Shown here one piece after another: positions 50,903 through 62,325 of a stretch of DNA of 64,000 bases; position 1 is the stretch's first letter; every line of letters starts with the position of its first letter. Source of the DNA: Xiphophorus maculatus (Eukaryota; Chordata; Actinopteri; Cyprinodontiformes; Poeciliidae). The stretch is from positions 5,607,103 through 5,671,102 of the forward strand of contig NC_036453.1 in NCBI RefSeq assembly GCF_002775205.1, given 5' to 3'. The translations under genes and the position numbers were made by a program. Under the pieces are notes generated by a model. The model worked only from the letters and a program-made list of their open reading frames with translations, made no database searches and was not told the origin of the DNA.

Positions 50903-51380
50903 TTTATTATTTCATTAGCAACAAACAGCACTGATTGGAGAATTTAAAAGCATATTAAGCTGAAGTAAATCGTCTCATTTTGCATGAATCAATCCATAAC
51001 CTGCAAATCACCCACAGAGACCTGGGTTGTTGTTCAGTCTCTTCTGCACTAAAGGGCAGTAATTTGAGGGAAAATAACACATACAATAGTGCCCCCTGGT
51101 GGCAAAAGAGATAACTTCTGCAACAAAACTGAGTAAGGCATTCATTTGGAAATTTCATAATTATAGAGAGCACTTCACAGTTCACCATCAAAAGCTGAAG
51201 TGCCATAGAGAGTTCTCTGTATTTACTGTTTAACGCCAAAAAAAGAAGGGGAGAGGGGAGACTAAAGACAATCTGTTCAATTTGTTTCATGAGAGAAAAT
51301 ACACTCCTCCTTACCCTTTCTGACGGTTTGTCATGGTAGAAACAAACATGAAACATAAGAAATACTGATTCTTTGTGGGC
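50903..51380 (-). other. ndfip1: probable ndfip1 3' UTR
   Basis: Sequence directly after the TAA stop (51383-51381). No coding frame continues. The first minus-strand AATAAA (TTTATT on the plus strand) downstream is at 50908-50903, which sets a possible 3' end about 0.5 kb from the stop. Another TTTATT near 50663 would allow a longer form. The true cleavage site cannot be decided from sequence. Confidence 0.4.
51090..51104 (-). promoter_or_regulatory. consensus CTCF core motif
   Basis: The plus strand reads TGCCCCCTGGTGGCA; the complement contains CCACCAGGGGGC, a full match to the vertebrate CTCF core. It lies about 280 bp past the ndfip1 stop codon, at the edge of the gene-poor interval, where an insulator or loop anchor would be plausible. 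Occupancy cannot be judged from sequence, and such cores are also carried by some SINEs. Confidence 0.5.
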
Positions 51381-54300
51381 TTAGTAGATGAACAGGACTC
51401 GGGTGCGGGGCAAAGTGGAGAAAGTGTCGGCCATCTTGCGGATCCTGGCATAATTGATGAATCCGCGGAAGAAGAGCAAGAAGCCTGAAGAGAACATAAA
51501 GAAAGGGAACCATAAAACTAAAGAACCGTCTTTCTTAAAATAATGATCGAAATCCATGACTGAAAAACGATAACACTTTCTAAATGTTGTTAGAATTACT
51601 ATCCAGTTCCTGGCTTCACCAGTAAAGCTGTATACAATTTTTTATTCAGCTTTACCGGCAGACATCTTGCTCATCTCGTTGAAATACCCGCACATTTTAT
51701 ATCAAAATTCGGAGGATTCAGTTGTCTTTTAAAAAAAGGTTATGATCAATCAAGCTGCCAAATCCAGAGTCACCTGTTGATCTTTAGAATCTATGGATTT
51801 TTGGCCAAACATTAAGTTAAGAAATGGTTATAAAAGGGTAAAATTTCTAGTATTTTTCCAATACTTTTATGTTTTTTTCATGCTATATCTACATCACATT
51901 TGCACAAGACAGTAATGATACAATAATCAGAATAATCTGATTATTCTGTCTTCTTTTTGTTTTGTTGTTTCATTTTGTCATCACATGCAAACTACATATT
52001 CTTTTTTGTATTTTAAGTACATTTATATAAATTGGTTTTATTGTCTTGTAAAAGTTTGGCACCTTTGTTCTAAAATAAGACATTTCTATTTCTTTAATTT
52101 AACAACAAAAACGAATACTTTACACAGTATATCAAATATAAAACTTGATAAGATTTCATTCATTTATTCATCAAAGACACAGCTTTTAGAAAAAACTGTA
52201 CATAAAAGTGCTGTATGCAGTTGATGATTCATAGAAGTGAATCAAAACTTAATACTACAGAATGTCAAGATTATTAATACAAAAGCTATGTTTTAAATAA
52301 CCTTGAGATTTTCAAAGTGCATAAACAACACTTTTCCCAGGATTCAGTGCCATTTACACAACCAGTGATTTCACAACACTTCTGTGATAAACCTCATAAC
52401 GGCCAAAATGCGTCACAATCAGGAGTAAATGAATGATTCATCTAAGTGCAGAGGCTTGCTACTTACCCAATACCAGAAACACCCACCACAGCCAGTACTG
52501 TCCATCAAAGTAACCCGGGAAGTATGTGGAGAACTAAAAACCCAAGACACAGTCACAAATAACCAGTTAGAACAAATATGGCTTGCGATGGTTTCACTTA
52601 AATGAGTTCCGACCTTTAAAAGGCGAACAAAGAAAGGAGTACGGTCTTCAAGAGGTCTTTAAGGAAATAGTTCAGCGCAAACAAGCTAACCACTACAGAG
52701 AAAGTATTTTAAATACCACTATGGTGTTTGAGGTTTTTTTGATTTCTTTGTGTGTAAATAAAGGCCACAGTTTATTGCATTGTGTGTATGTGCAGCGAGA
52801 TGTTGGGTTTTGTTTTCCGTACCCTGACGATGAGAATCCATTTGATGAGGGAGAGTCCGAAGCCAGAGATGGCCCCATAGCGTCCGGCCGCCGAAGTGGT
52901 CAGACAAAAAGACAAGAAGAAGCCGATCCAGTTGAACAGGAAGGCCACTGAAAAGGGACAGGTGGGAGATCAAAATGAAAAGATTTAAGCTTGTAGTCAC
53001 AAATACAAATAATCTAAATACTTTTAGATTATTCTGGGCAAAGCAATGAGTAACTAACTGAAGAACGTGAGCATGAAGATGCCATCATTTCCAATTCTCA
53101 GTTGATCAGCATCATCAAAATCATCTCTGGTGACGAAGTCTTCATCCTGCAACACAATAGATCACAAAAAACTTTAAAAGCTGAAAATACGTCCTAGCAA
53201 AGCTGGACCTCAGCAGAGCTTCCCTACAGAGCCTTGTAAAGTGTTCACATCTCCTGAACTGTTCGACATTTTGTCATGCATAAAGATGATTTTTGTGAGT
53301 TTTAATTACATTTTATGACACAGACCGACAAAGGAGTTGATAAATGTGAAGTGAAAGGAGATTTTGAAAAAATAATAAAATAAAATTAATTTTTGGATCT
53401 TTATGCAAAATGCTGAGGAGGAAAATCAACAGTACAAATCACTAAAGCAGAGGTCTGCAGCCTTTATAAATTAGAGTCATTTTGCTCTCAGTACACTCAA
53501 ATAAGACTTGTCTAGAGCTGCAAATGTCACATGACTTTATGTTAAAAAAAAAAAAAAAAAAACACGTTTTAGGCAAATTTCTACTGTAGGACATGACTTC
53601 TCATTTTTCAAGAAGCAGCATTCATTAGCAATTTAAAATAAAGATAAACATAAAAGAGGACAAATCTTTTTATAAACTTAGATTCCACCTGAATTCTACA
53701 ATGAAAAGATAGTAGACCTAAAAACATATTTCTGGTACTTTTGTGGAAATTCAATGCAAATATTACAAGAAAAATTTGAAAAACGATCAAAAACTTAGAT
53801 TTGTTACTATATCTGTTTTTAATAACAAACTGGTTCTTTTTCATTTTTAGCCAAAGTTATGATTCGTGGCACTAAATATGAGGTAATCCTGGAAGAAAAC
53901 CTTTTGGAGGCAGCAAATCATTTGAGATCAGTGACTAAATGTCAAAATGTTTAGAAGGTATGAATACTTTAAAAAGCTACTGTACTTTGAGTAAATTGTT
54001 TAAGTCCAGCCGTGACGCTGAATTTGAGACATCTTCTACCTGCATATTGTGAAAACATGGAGTAATCTAAGAAACTATTGGGAGACAAATGGAGACATCA
54101 CAACACACTAAACCTAAATCAACATGGTCACTATGACTACAACCTTTAACTCCACAGATCCTATGGGTCTTCTATGAAAATAGAAATAACTAACACTTTA
54201 CAAAACACACGGGAAAGGGGGTGTACTGAAAACATAACACAATGTTGGGACATTTCTGTTTTCACAACACAAACTAGGACTAAATAAGCTTCCTTTCATC

Positions 54301-57300
54301 ACACACTACTCCAGATTACCTCCAGTGAACTGTGAATAATATCGTCAAAAGTCTCCAGGCGTTCTCTGTGATGAGGTTGCTGCTGAGCGAAAAGCAATGT
54401 GTGGCAGAGAAACACAATGACAATAACCAATCAAAGAAAATTACAAGTTAAAACAGGCTGTCTTATACAAAATGAAATCTCTCTGGATCAAACCATCATG
54501 TTGGTTTTTGAGCATACCTCATTAGTGTACAAAAGAAATCTCCAAACTCTACTGGGAATTTAACTGGAATTGTGTTTTTTAGTCAGATATGACTAAAGAC
54601 TAAGTGAAAGATACCAAGATGTTTTAGATAAAAACACCAAAAACAAACTGCTCCTCTATTGGGATTTTCAGCAGAATGAAGGTCCAAAACATATGACCAA
54701 ATTAATACAGAAATGGTTTAACAAGCTCAAAACCTGCATTTAACAATGAGCATGTAGCTATACCCAAAGGAGCAAAAGACAATCAGAACTTTGAAAGCTC
54801 TCAAAATATTGTGCAAAGAGGAATAGTACAACATTCTCCTCTGAGTACTCTGACCTTTCGAAATGTTCCAGATAAAAACTAAGTACTGTTGTAGGATTTT
54901 TCAAAATACACAGGGCAGACGTAACAACAATTAGATTCTGGAGGCTGAGTCCTTTCTGGTTTGATATTTTTCCTCCAAAATAATTTAATATACTCAATTA
55001 AAAATGTTGAAGAGGCTTCTGTAATAAAAAATTATTATTTTAAGGTTATTTTTACTCATCTTTAGACAGGGTGACAACAATCAGTCTGGTCAGGTTTTCA
55101 GGTCAGGTCAGGTCCAGTTTCAGCTGAGTTAGTTGGTTCTTTTAAATGTTTTGAGGTCAAAAAACTTGAAGACTGTTTTCTTCGGTATAAGAAAGCTTTG
55201 TGTTGGCATTTTGCTGCTGCGCCATTAGACAAATAAAGTCAGACACTTTTCTGAGCTGAAAATACATAATTATGATTATATTTTAGTTACTTAGTTATAT
55301 TTTACAAATTATGCTTCTTATCCCATCATCACTTTATAAATAATACTGTTTTATAAACTTCTACTTGTGGAGAAATAATGTTTACATATTAGTTCTAAGC
55401 ACTAAAGCGTGCATTAGTTAACCTCCTTTTTCCAAAGGCATCACTGTATTTCCTTTCATGTGAGTGTAGAGCAGTTTTCAGTCTTATGAAACTGTTTTGT
55501 TCAAACCACAGATGTAATCAGATATAAAAGGAACATAAAAGTATCTCAATCTAGGGCGCTGCACACTTCCTGCCTTGCAAGCAACTCCGGAAGTCTCTGA
55601 GAAAAAGTTCTGTCCGAGTGTATGCTAGAGAGAGACAATGTTGACAGGTAACAGGATGACACAGAGAAAAGAAAAAGTGAGCCACTCACTCTTCCAGTCA
55701 CCTGGGGAGCAGAGGTCTCCGCTTTAGTTCTTTCTGCTTCGTCATAGGAAGGGAGCGTCGTTGCTACGTTGTAGGATGGAGGCTTAGGGAAAACCCCGTC
55801 TTCCTTGCAGTCAAAGTAGGCTGTAGACAAAATAGCATGGTTTCATACACTGAAGAGCAGCACATTTAAAGGCAACTTTTCACATGCAACATGCATAGTA
55901 ACCATTGAGGAGCTTGAAGATACTTCTATATCTCACCATAATTACACTAAAAGAGTACATATTTATGGCCTTATCATATGATAAAAGATTTTCTTTGTTT
56001 TGTTTTAGGTAATATGATGCAGAGGTTGTCACTCATGTTTCTCCGGTAAAGTTGATCTAGTAGAAGCTTGTTTCCTTAAGTTGCTCCTATTCAGACCATA
56101 GTTAATATAATTCCCCAGAATGCTTCTGATATAAATACACCTCAGCATTAGAGAATCCACCCAAAATGAGTCAGATTTACCAGGACTTTCCGCTGCGATG
56201 CTGCTGTATGGAGGAGGAGCTTCAGCTGCAACCTGGGGGCTCTCCTCGCTGTCCTCCTCGTTGGGCAGCTGGAGGACGAAGAGCTTAAATGTAAGTTTGC
56301 ACACTGGATGATCCCTTCTCTTTAAAAGGGAATTTTTAAACATATTAAAAGAATGTCAAATCTGGTAGTAAATTATCATTGTCACATAAAGTCAAGTTGT
56401 GAAGTGGAACTTAAAATTAAGAGTCAACAATAAGCTTTCAAAAAAGAAGAAAGTCTCAGAAAAATAAGCATGAATGCATGTCTCATTTCTTTTTTTCATG
56501 CTATTTCCTTCATTAAAAGCAGAAAACAAACATTACAATTATAACAAAACCACTTAATCAGCTTCTGTCTTGTCATTCAAGGCTTAGTGAAACCTATTTC
56601 TCTCATGTCAGCAAAAACAACAGCATAAAACCAAGCAGATATGATCACCCAGCATTACTTTCAGGCTTTTTTTATAGAGCAACAAAGACAGGAAAAACAT
56701 TTTATCAAATTTTATCAATGCAGAGGATGAGCAATGAAAAATGAACCCAGTTACAGCAGCAGGAAGGTGGAGTCACACAGAAAGTTCAGGTTTGTTTTAG
56801 TGAAACCACTTTTAATGTTTCACCATAAATAACCACGATAGCAAGTCTCTCCATGCAGGCTGTATAGACATGAACTCATGCTGGAAGCTTAAACCCATAA
56901 TAATGATGAGGACAAATAAATGAAATACATCGTTATTGAGAATCAGTTCCACTGCATCTCCTGTTTATCTACATCAGAATCAGAATGATTTTATTGTTGT
57001 TGTACCAAAGCACAACAAAATTCATTCCATCCAAAGAAGACAATAAACGGACAAAAACAAGGAAGACGGGGTGACTGAGGCTGAAACTGTTGTAGGCGTT
57101 GCCCTTTATTTTTAGAGAAAGACGAAATGATAACATCAGGAAGGACGAGGGGCAAACAGTCATATCAGAAAAACCTCTGCACATATAACAACATTCAGAG
57201 ACAGGACATATAGCAACATTATGCGTGCCAGTGAAGGTAAAAAGTGGGTAGGGAGGGAACTTTCGCCAAGAGCTAGAGAAGAAAATATACATAATGTACA

Positions 57301-58503
57301 TGAATCACATATAAATAGAAAGGTAAAATATATACTTTGAAATATACTTTTCTCTGGTTGTATGAAGCACATAGGAACACCGCATTAACCTGCACAGTTT
57401 TCTTAGAAATGATTACCACAGCTTGTCCTTGATGATTAAAAATCCATCTGGAAGTTTAACAATATTTACAATTTACAATCACCAAAAAAAATCACAATAG
57501 ACAATCATGACTCAGAAACTATAAAAGGGCCACCTGTCACTCTCATAAATAATGTGGGTAACTTACTAGTAAAACATCTGCAGGCTAAGTGACCAAGGAA
57601 TCAGTTAAATATCAATTATATCTAAAGGTGTCATTTAAAAAGTAAAACTGCATATTTGTAGGATAATGTCTGCAATTTCTGATTATGTATGTATAAAAAA
57701 AGTAAGAAACATATAAAAGTAACAAACGTTACATTGCAAATAATTTGTAATAATAAATATGCTTTATGTTTTAGCAGCAATATTATTATTTTAAACAGTT
57801 TTTCTGTCTAAAATAATAAGATTCCTGATTATGTCTTATATTTCAGTATTTTTTTTTTGTTGTTGTTGCTTAAATAGCTTGTTATCATAAAATCAGGCAA
57901 TGTTTACTCAAGTTTATCATTCCTGGAGGATTTCATGCCAGTCCAAATCTGTTTTTCAAATGAATTAACTATTCATAAACAAAAACCACCTTCCAATAGG
58001 AATGTTTGAAATTACGTTTCAAAATACCCACAGTCTTTGTAGAAAAATCTAGTCCAGGTTTTACTTGTTTAAAAACAGAACTTTGAAAATCCTAAGATGT
58101 AAGTTGATGTTGAAGCCAATTTTGAATTAAGTCGTATTGTTCTTTCTAATGTTAAGACTTCAGGTCATATGAATGTGTTTTTATTTTCCGGTTAGAGTAA
58201 GACAGAGCTCTTTAGTTATTAGCCGAATCTGATTTTTGGGTGGGCGTTTTAGCTTGTGTGCTTACATTCGCTTCGTTTTAACGGGTTTCTATCATCTAAA
58301 AGGATATACTTCACAAAAAAATCTCATAAGATCTTTCACTCTGGCTGATATTCATCTTCCTAACACAAAACACGGTCGTATTAAAGAAAACGACGTAAAA
58401 CAAACACCAATACTTGGGTGGCTAACAGTGAGCAGCTAACGCCAATTTGAGACGAAGCCGTGTTTTCACCAACCTGCTGATACCTGGCGCTCGACTCCGC
58501 CAT
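51381..58503 (-). CDS. ndfip1: NEDD4 family-interacting protein 1 (multi-exon gene)
   Basis: Core coding exons in transcript order are 58503-58474, 56268-56181, 55820-55690, 53146-53059, 52947-52823, 52533-52467 and 51484-51381. All have GT-AG borders and matching phases, giving 633 nt and 210 aa (human is 221). The start is MAESSARYQQ and the end RTRVLFIY. The cytosolic N-terminus carries PPPY (28-31), PPSY (53-56) and LPSY (62-65), the WW-domain ligands that recruit NEDD4/ITCH-type HECT ubiquitin ligases. An acidic stretch (84-98) precedes three membrane segments at about 106-127, 136-153 and 168-186. The known family role is an endosomal/Golgi adaptor and activator that steers substrates such as the DMT1 metal transporter to ubiquitination. 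Intron 1 is about 2.2 kb. A Tc1-like remnant sits in the intron upstream of the DEDF exon, and an additional in-frame exon may exist (separate entry). The identification rests on near-identity of the transmembrane block and all three PY motifs to the family. Confidence 0.97.
53225..53984 (+). mobile_element. degenerate internally deleted Tc1-like element in an ndfip1 intron
   Basis: The left end TACAGAGCCTTGTAAAGTGT and the inverted right end (GGTATGAATACTTT to ACTGTA, ending 53984) match the terminal inverted repeats typical of fish Tc1-like transposons. Near the right end (about 53874-53935) a stretch resembles the transposase segment for 'ILEENLLE'. Most of the transposase is missing or replaced. 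A second repeat-like insert and a 19-bp poly(A) lie inside (about 53450-53565). The copy cannot be autonomous. Confidence 0.75.
54320..54382 (-). CDS. ndfip1: predicted extra in-frame cassette exon of ndfip1
   Basis: Between the third core exon (ends 55690) and the DEDF exon (starts 53146), the minus strand has a pyrimidine-rich tract ending TTTTCGCTCAG, then 63 open nucleotides, then a GTAATC donor. Both borders are phase 0, as are the core exons on either side, so inclusion adds 21 residues (QQPHHRERLETFDDIIHSSL plus E) without shifting frame and gives 231 aa. The inserted peptide is acidic and charged and would lengthen the cytosolic linker between the LPSY motif and the first membrane segment. 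I know of no counterpart in mammalian NDFIP1. It could be a genuine alternative exon or a chance open stretch; the exact phase match and coding-like composition favour the former. Confidence 0.45.
56975..57060 (+). repeat. retroposon-like tail in ndfip1 intron 1
   Basis: The stretch beginning ATCAGAATGATTTTATTGTT and continuing through a GTTGTACCAAAGCACAACAAAATTC block resembles a 3' tail common to many teleost retroposon copies. Its limits are unclear; it is recognised from recalled sequence style only. Confidence 0.35.
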
Positions 58504-58910
58504 TCCGCTCCAAACGCTAGTTAGTCCAGCAGATAATACACCACGAATACGCCTAATCGAAACAAAATTATATAACTGTGTAAACTAAAACATGCGACAG
58601 TCAAAATGGAAAACTGCTTCTCTTCTATGAAAGGAAACTGATAACGTTGTGAAGGTAAAACACAGCAGAACACGCGTTACTTCCGGTTGATTTTGACAAC
58701 TAATGAGCAGTGCTGCCTAAAATATATCTGTTTGTATATTTTCGACATGTTTTTAGCTTAATTTAATCCATATTCTCTTCTTAACATACATTTTGTTCCA
58801 TTTTCGACTTCCAATAAATGTATATGTGTTTCAACTTTGAAAAGTGATCACGTCAGCTTCCGTTTCTTCCCTAACTTAACAAACTGTCGTCAAATCATTG
58901 ACGTCATTCG
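58504..58910 (-). promoter_or_regulatory. ndfip1: ndfip1 promoter / 5' flank with CRE and ETS sites
   Basis: The 400 bp before the ndfip1 ATG is locally richer in CpG than the introns. It contains an ETS-type ACTTCCGG at 58679-58686 and a full consensus CRE, TGACGTCA, at 58899-58906, with a CRE-like ACGTCAG near 58853. No TATA box stands out, which fits a broadly expressed, initiator-type promoter. Any response to cAMP or stress through the CRE is inference. Confidence 0.5.
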
Positions 58911-59354
58911 CCAAAACAAATTCTCTACCGCCCTCTTTTGATGTAAAATGGAGAAAATATTTTCAGCTGCTACAATTTTGAAACTTTTTGTAAGATTATA
59001 CTGGCACTGACCAAAGAAAGTAGAAAAAACCAATAATAAAAAATAATTTAAAAAATATGCAAAGGAAGTTTATTTGTATACCAAATTTCAGCAACAAATA
59101 AATTTAACTTGTCAATTTAGGCGGATTTTTAAACTTATGTAACCATTATTTTAAAGAAAGTCCCTTGAGACAAAATTTCCTTTTTGAGGGAGACTTAGAT
59201 GTGGATCAGGTCTTTATAAATTAGACAGTTTTGCAATCCTTTTATAATTATCAGATTTATTGTATCTGATTAAAGAGATAATATTATAAATATAATAAAG
59301 ACTAAATATTTGCCTCACTTTGCTGTTTTTATTGCCTTATTTTCTTTTAACTTG

Positions 59355-59454
59355 TCAACCATAAAATCAAAACATACACTAATATTTATGGTTATAGCTT
59401 AAAAATATAGAAAAGGAGAAGTTGAAAGGATATGAATACTTTTGCAGGCCTGTA
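59355..59454 (+). mobile_element. solitary Tc1-like right end
   Basis: The sequence from AACCATAAAATCAAAACATA to GATATGAATACTTTTGCAGG then CCTGTA matches the inverted-repeat end of the Tc1-like elements at 16836-17594 and 53225-53984. No left end is recognisable, so this is a truncated remnant between the endoribonuclease 3' end and the ndfip1 promoter. Confidence 0.6.
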
Positions 59455-59502
59455 AACATTGGGACAGAAAGAAAAAAACAAATGTGGATGGGTCTTGAAA
59501 CT

Positions 59503-59508
59503 TTTATT
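59503..59508 (-). terminator. poly(A) signal of the EndoU-like gene
   Basis: TTTATT on the plus strand reads AATAAA on the minus strand, about 100 nt past the endoribonuclease stop codon (59611-59609). It implies a short 3' UTR that ends before the Tc1 remnant at 59454. Confidence 0.6.
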
Positions 59509-59608
59509 GTATCTTTGTGTAAAAGAAAAAGACAACAACAGTACCTGTGACACTTTGTAAGCGCGAGTGTTGGAGTGGTTATATCTCAGAGTGCTTTCCA
59601 GTCAAGTC

Positions 59609-62325
59609 TTATTGAGGATTCCTGTATCTAAGTAGCACAGGGAAGGTGGTGCCTATGTGCTTTTGGTTGTAATGGTGACAGACAATCTCTACGTCATAGA
59701 AACTGAACTGCACTTTGACGCGCTCATTTGGTGAAGTGAGGAAACTGAGAGTGTAGAGGGCAAACTCAAACTCAGGACTGACGCCGATGAAGATGCTGCC
59801 TTTGGGCTTTATGCCGTTCTTCCAGCTGAACTGTAATGCCAGGATGTGTTTGTTCTCGTCAGGCTACGTTGAAGATTAAAAAAGGGGAACAGGTGGGATT
59901 AAGCAAGTTATGTGTACAAATCCATATAGATAGGAGTCAAATTATCACCAATACGGAAGGGGATGTTATACCTGAGGAGAATTTGCTGTGACACTGTAGC
60001 CTTTGTAATCAATGTGACCCAGCTTTTCTTGTATGTACAGCTGGATCCAGTTGTGAAATCCAATGACAGTCCGCCCTCCTCTTGTCTCCCCAACAAACAC
60101 ATGTTCAAATCCTGAAGAGTCTGGCCTGTGGGCAGAAACAAGAACATGAGACCAGTAACACGTTTGCCTTCGTGTTATTGTAATGATTACTTTTTTTGTT
60201 AAACAGCAAAGAAAAAAAACTAAACACCATATGGAATCACCTAAATTATTTTTAAGTTGTAGCTAAAACGCCTGTGGAACCACTGCTTATGAACATGATG
60301 GGCTATATTTGTATTTTATGGTGGCATCAACGTTTCTGAGACGTATTCTCTGAGTGAAGTGGTAGCCATCATGTATGGAGTTATATTTAGATGCTGTGGC
60401 AGTTACCACCCACCTGCTGGATCCTCTTCTTGCATAGAGTTCAAACCAGATTCTGTAGAGCTGCTCCTTGAATTCTGTGTCATCTTGAGGAGAGAGCTGC
60501 TTCTCCACCAGGTGTTTATGAGCTATCTAAAAGCATTACGCACAAGTTTATTTTCAGTGTTCTGTCATATTTCATTCACATGGAACCATACTGATTGATG
60601 AAAATTATATTAATTGATTTAAAGAACTTATCAAGCAAAAACTTGATAAAAAAAATTGCTTTGTCAGTTTACATTTAAAGCTGCAGTAGGTAATTTCTAT
60701 AAAAAAAAAAAATAAAAAAAATCAAGCTCCTCTGCCTTCTCACAGTGCTCCCAGTAACAACTGGAGTTATATGCCATTCAGTCAGAAACAACCAATCAAA
60801 GCCAGGAGGAGGGTCTTAGAGCTGTCAATCACTCTCATTCTCACCCTCCCCCACTTTCTCTCAGCTATGCTGAGAGCTGGTCCATCACCAAATAGCCAGT
60901 CACGATTGGCCAGGAAGTGGAGATTATCTGTCTCATACTATACTGTCACGACATAATCATAATTTTAATAAATATGTAAAAAGTCTATTTTTTTTATAAA
61001 AGTGACATACTGCAGCTGTAGTAGGTCCATTTCCAGTACCTTCATAGCGGGAGTCTGAATGATGGCATCCAGGAACCTGTGGTTCTCGGCCACTTCCTCA
61101 GGAGTTACAATCTCTGGCTCACCGGTGTCACTTTCATAGTTATCCAAAAGAGAGATAAAGGCTGCAGAATCAAATAAAGTTTTATTCCCATTATTTTTAG
61201 GTCCACATGTGCTACAGGAAATTATGTAATGTTTAAAGCTGTTCAGTCCCAGAAACACGAAGATTATACAGAACAAGTCAGCCAAGCAGAAATCCTCTGA
61301 GCAATCCTTTGAGTGCTGAATAGTTTCAAAAAATAAAATAAGCAAGAAAAATAAATTGGCCTTTTTCTGACTCTATTTCGCTCTGGAAATACCTCTCTCT
61401 TCTTAAATAAAAATGTTATCAGATATGAAAGAAGATAAGCATTTTTCTGCAGACCTATGCATGCTGTGTGATCATGCAGTAACTGTGGTGTAGTTTCCCT
61501 TTAAGAGGAGGCGATTGTTGCAAACCTGCCACCAGGAATGCATGACATGATTGCAGCAATTGAGATGTCTGTTAATTGGACTGTTGTTTAAGTGGTGGAA
61601 ATGTTTATATTAAAGTTTTTTTACAACCTCAAAGGTTCATGTATTTTACCAGGATGTTGTGTGGAAGACCAGCAGATTACAACATATTTGTGAAGATGAA
61701 TTATGAATAGTTTTTATGACTATCTGGAAAGTTTAGAGTATTTAACCTATTTTATTCTATACCCATAGATAAAACCCAGTGAAACTTTAAAAACACACCT
61801 AATTAAAAAGGGTCCTCCTGTGTGTAATTACAAGGCATATGTGAAAGAGCTGCCATACGTTTTGATAACAGAAAGCTTGAAGCAGTAAAAACTTGAGCAC
61901 TGACCTAAAAATGTCTCCTTTTTGAAAATATTCTCATCAACAAATGTAAACAAAGGAAGTCCTGCCCTGTCATTGCTCTCATTGTCACCCATGCTGTCTC
62001 CAGCTTTGCCCTGCAGCAGAGAGAAATTATCAAATGGTCACACTTTATGTTTCACTTCAAAAACCCATGAAGATCCTTAACTACTGCTTTTAACCAATGT
62101 TCATTATTAATGTACATTTTAAACTGAGAGTATTTCAGTTTAGAAAATATAATGTGAGAATGTTACAAGTGCAAATATAACTGTTTTATCTTAATCTGGA
62201 TGTCCATGAGTGCAGAGCACCTGCAGAGAAATCCTGTAGTCTTTTCCAGGTTTGAGTCGGTTGACGTCATTATCCCAAATCTCCTGAACTATAGCCGACA
62301 GCTCTCTGTCACTCTCAATCATCAT
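59609..62325 (-). CDS. EndoU-family poly(U)-specific endoribonuclease (ENDOU-like, multi-exon)
   Basis: Exons in transcript order are 62325-62221, 62010-61905, 61161-61040, 60526-60414, 60125-59972 and 59863-59609. All borders are GT-AG with matching phases, giving 855 nt and 284 aa, ending VLLRYRNPQ. It is the XendoU/placental protein 11 fold: LKPGKDYRISLQ (N-terminal lobe), FISLLDNYE, TPEEVAENHRFLDAIIQTP, GFEHVFVGE with His157, GFHNWIQLY with His173, and GIKPKGSIFIGVSPEFEF with Lys219. The His-His spacing of 16 and His-Lys spacing of 46 match XendoU, so catalysis (Mn-dependent cleavage at uridines leaving cyclic phosphate) is probably intact. No signal peptide or somatomedin-B domain is visible, which suggests an intracellular enzyme like XendoU and the fish 'EndoU-C' type. 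The start is the first of two tandem ATGs (62325); an in-frame TGA lies upstream. Orthology within the fish endoU paralogs is unresolved. Confidence 0.95.
60676..61020. mobile_element. hAT-like MITE in the EndoU-like gene
   Basis: The left end TAAAGCTGCAGTAGGTAATT and the right end, whose complement reads TACAGCTGCAGTATGTCACT, form inverted repeats of about 28 bp around a 345-bp non-coding element. The family is shared with the copy at 22041, since both contain the same internal motif (ATGACAGCATAACATGAAAC / its complement here). It lies in the intron between coding exons 3 and 4 and ends only 19 bp from the exon 3 donor site. Confidence 0.75.
61441..61475 (+). repeat. direct repeat copy A (pair with 62719-62751)
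   Basis: The stretch starting ATTTTTCTGCAGACCTATGC and continuing ATGCTGTGTGAT recurs at 62719-62751 with two or three mismatches. The two copies flank EndoU-like exons 1 and 2. They may be two copies of a short dispersed repeat or traces of a local duplication. Confidence 0.5.
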
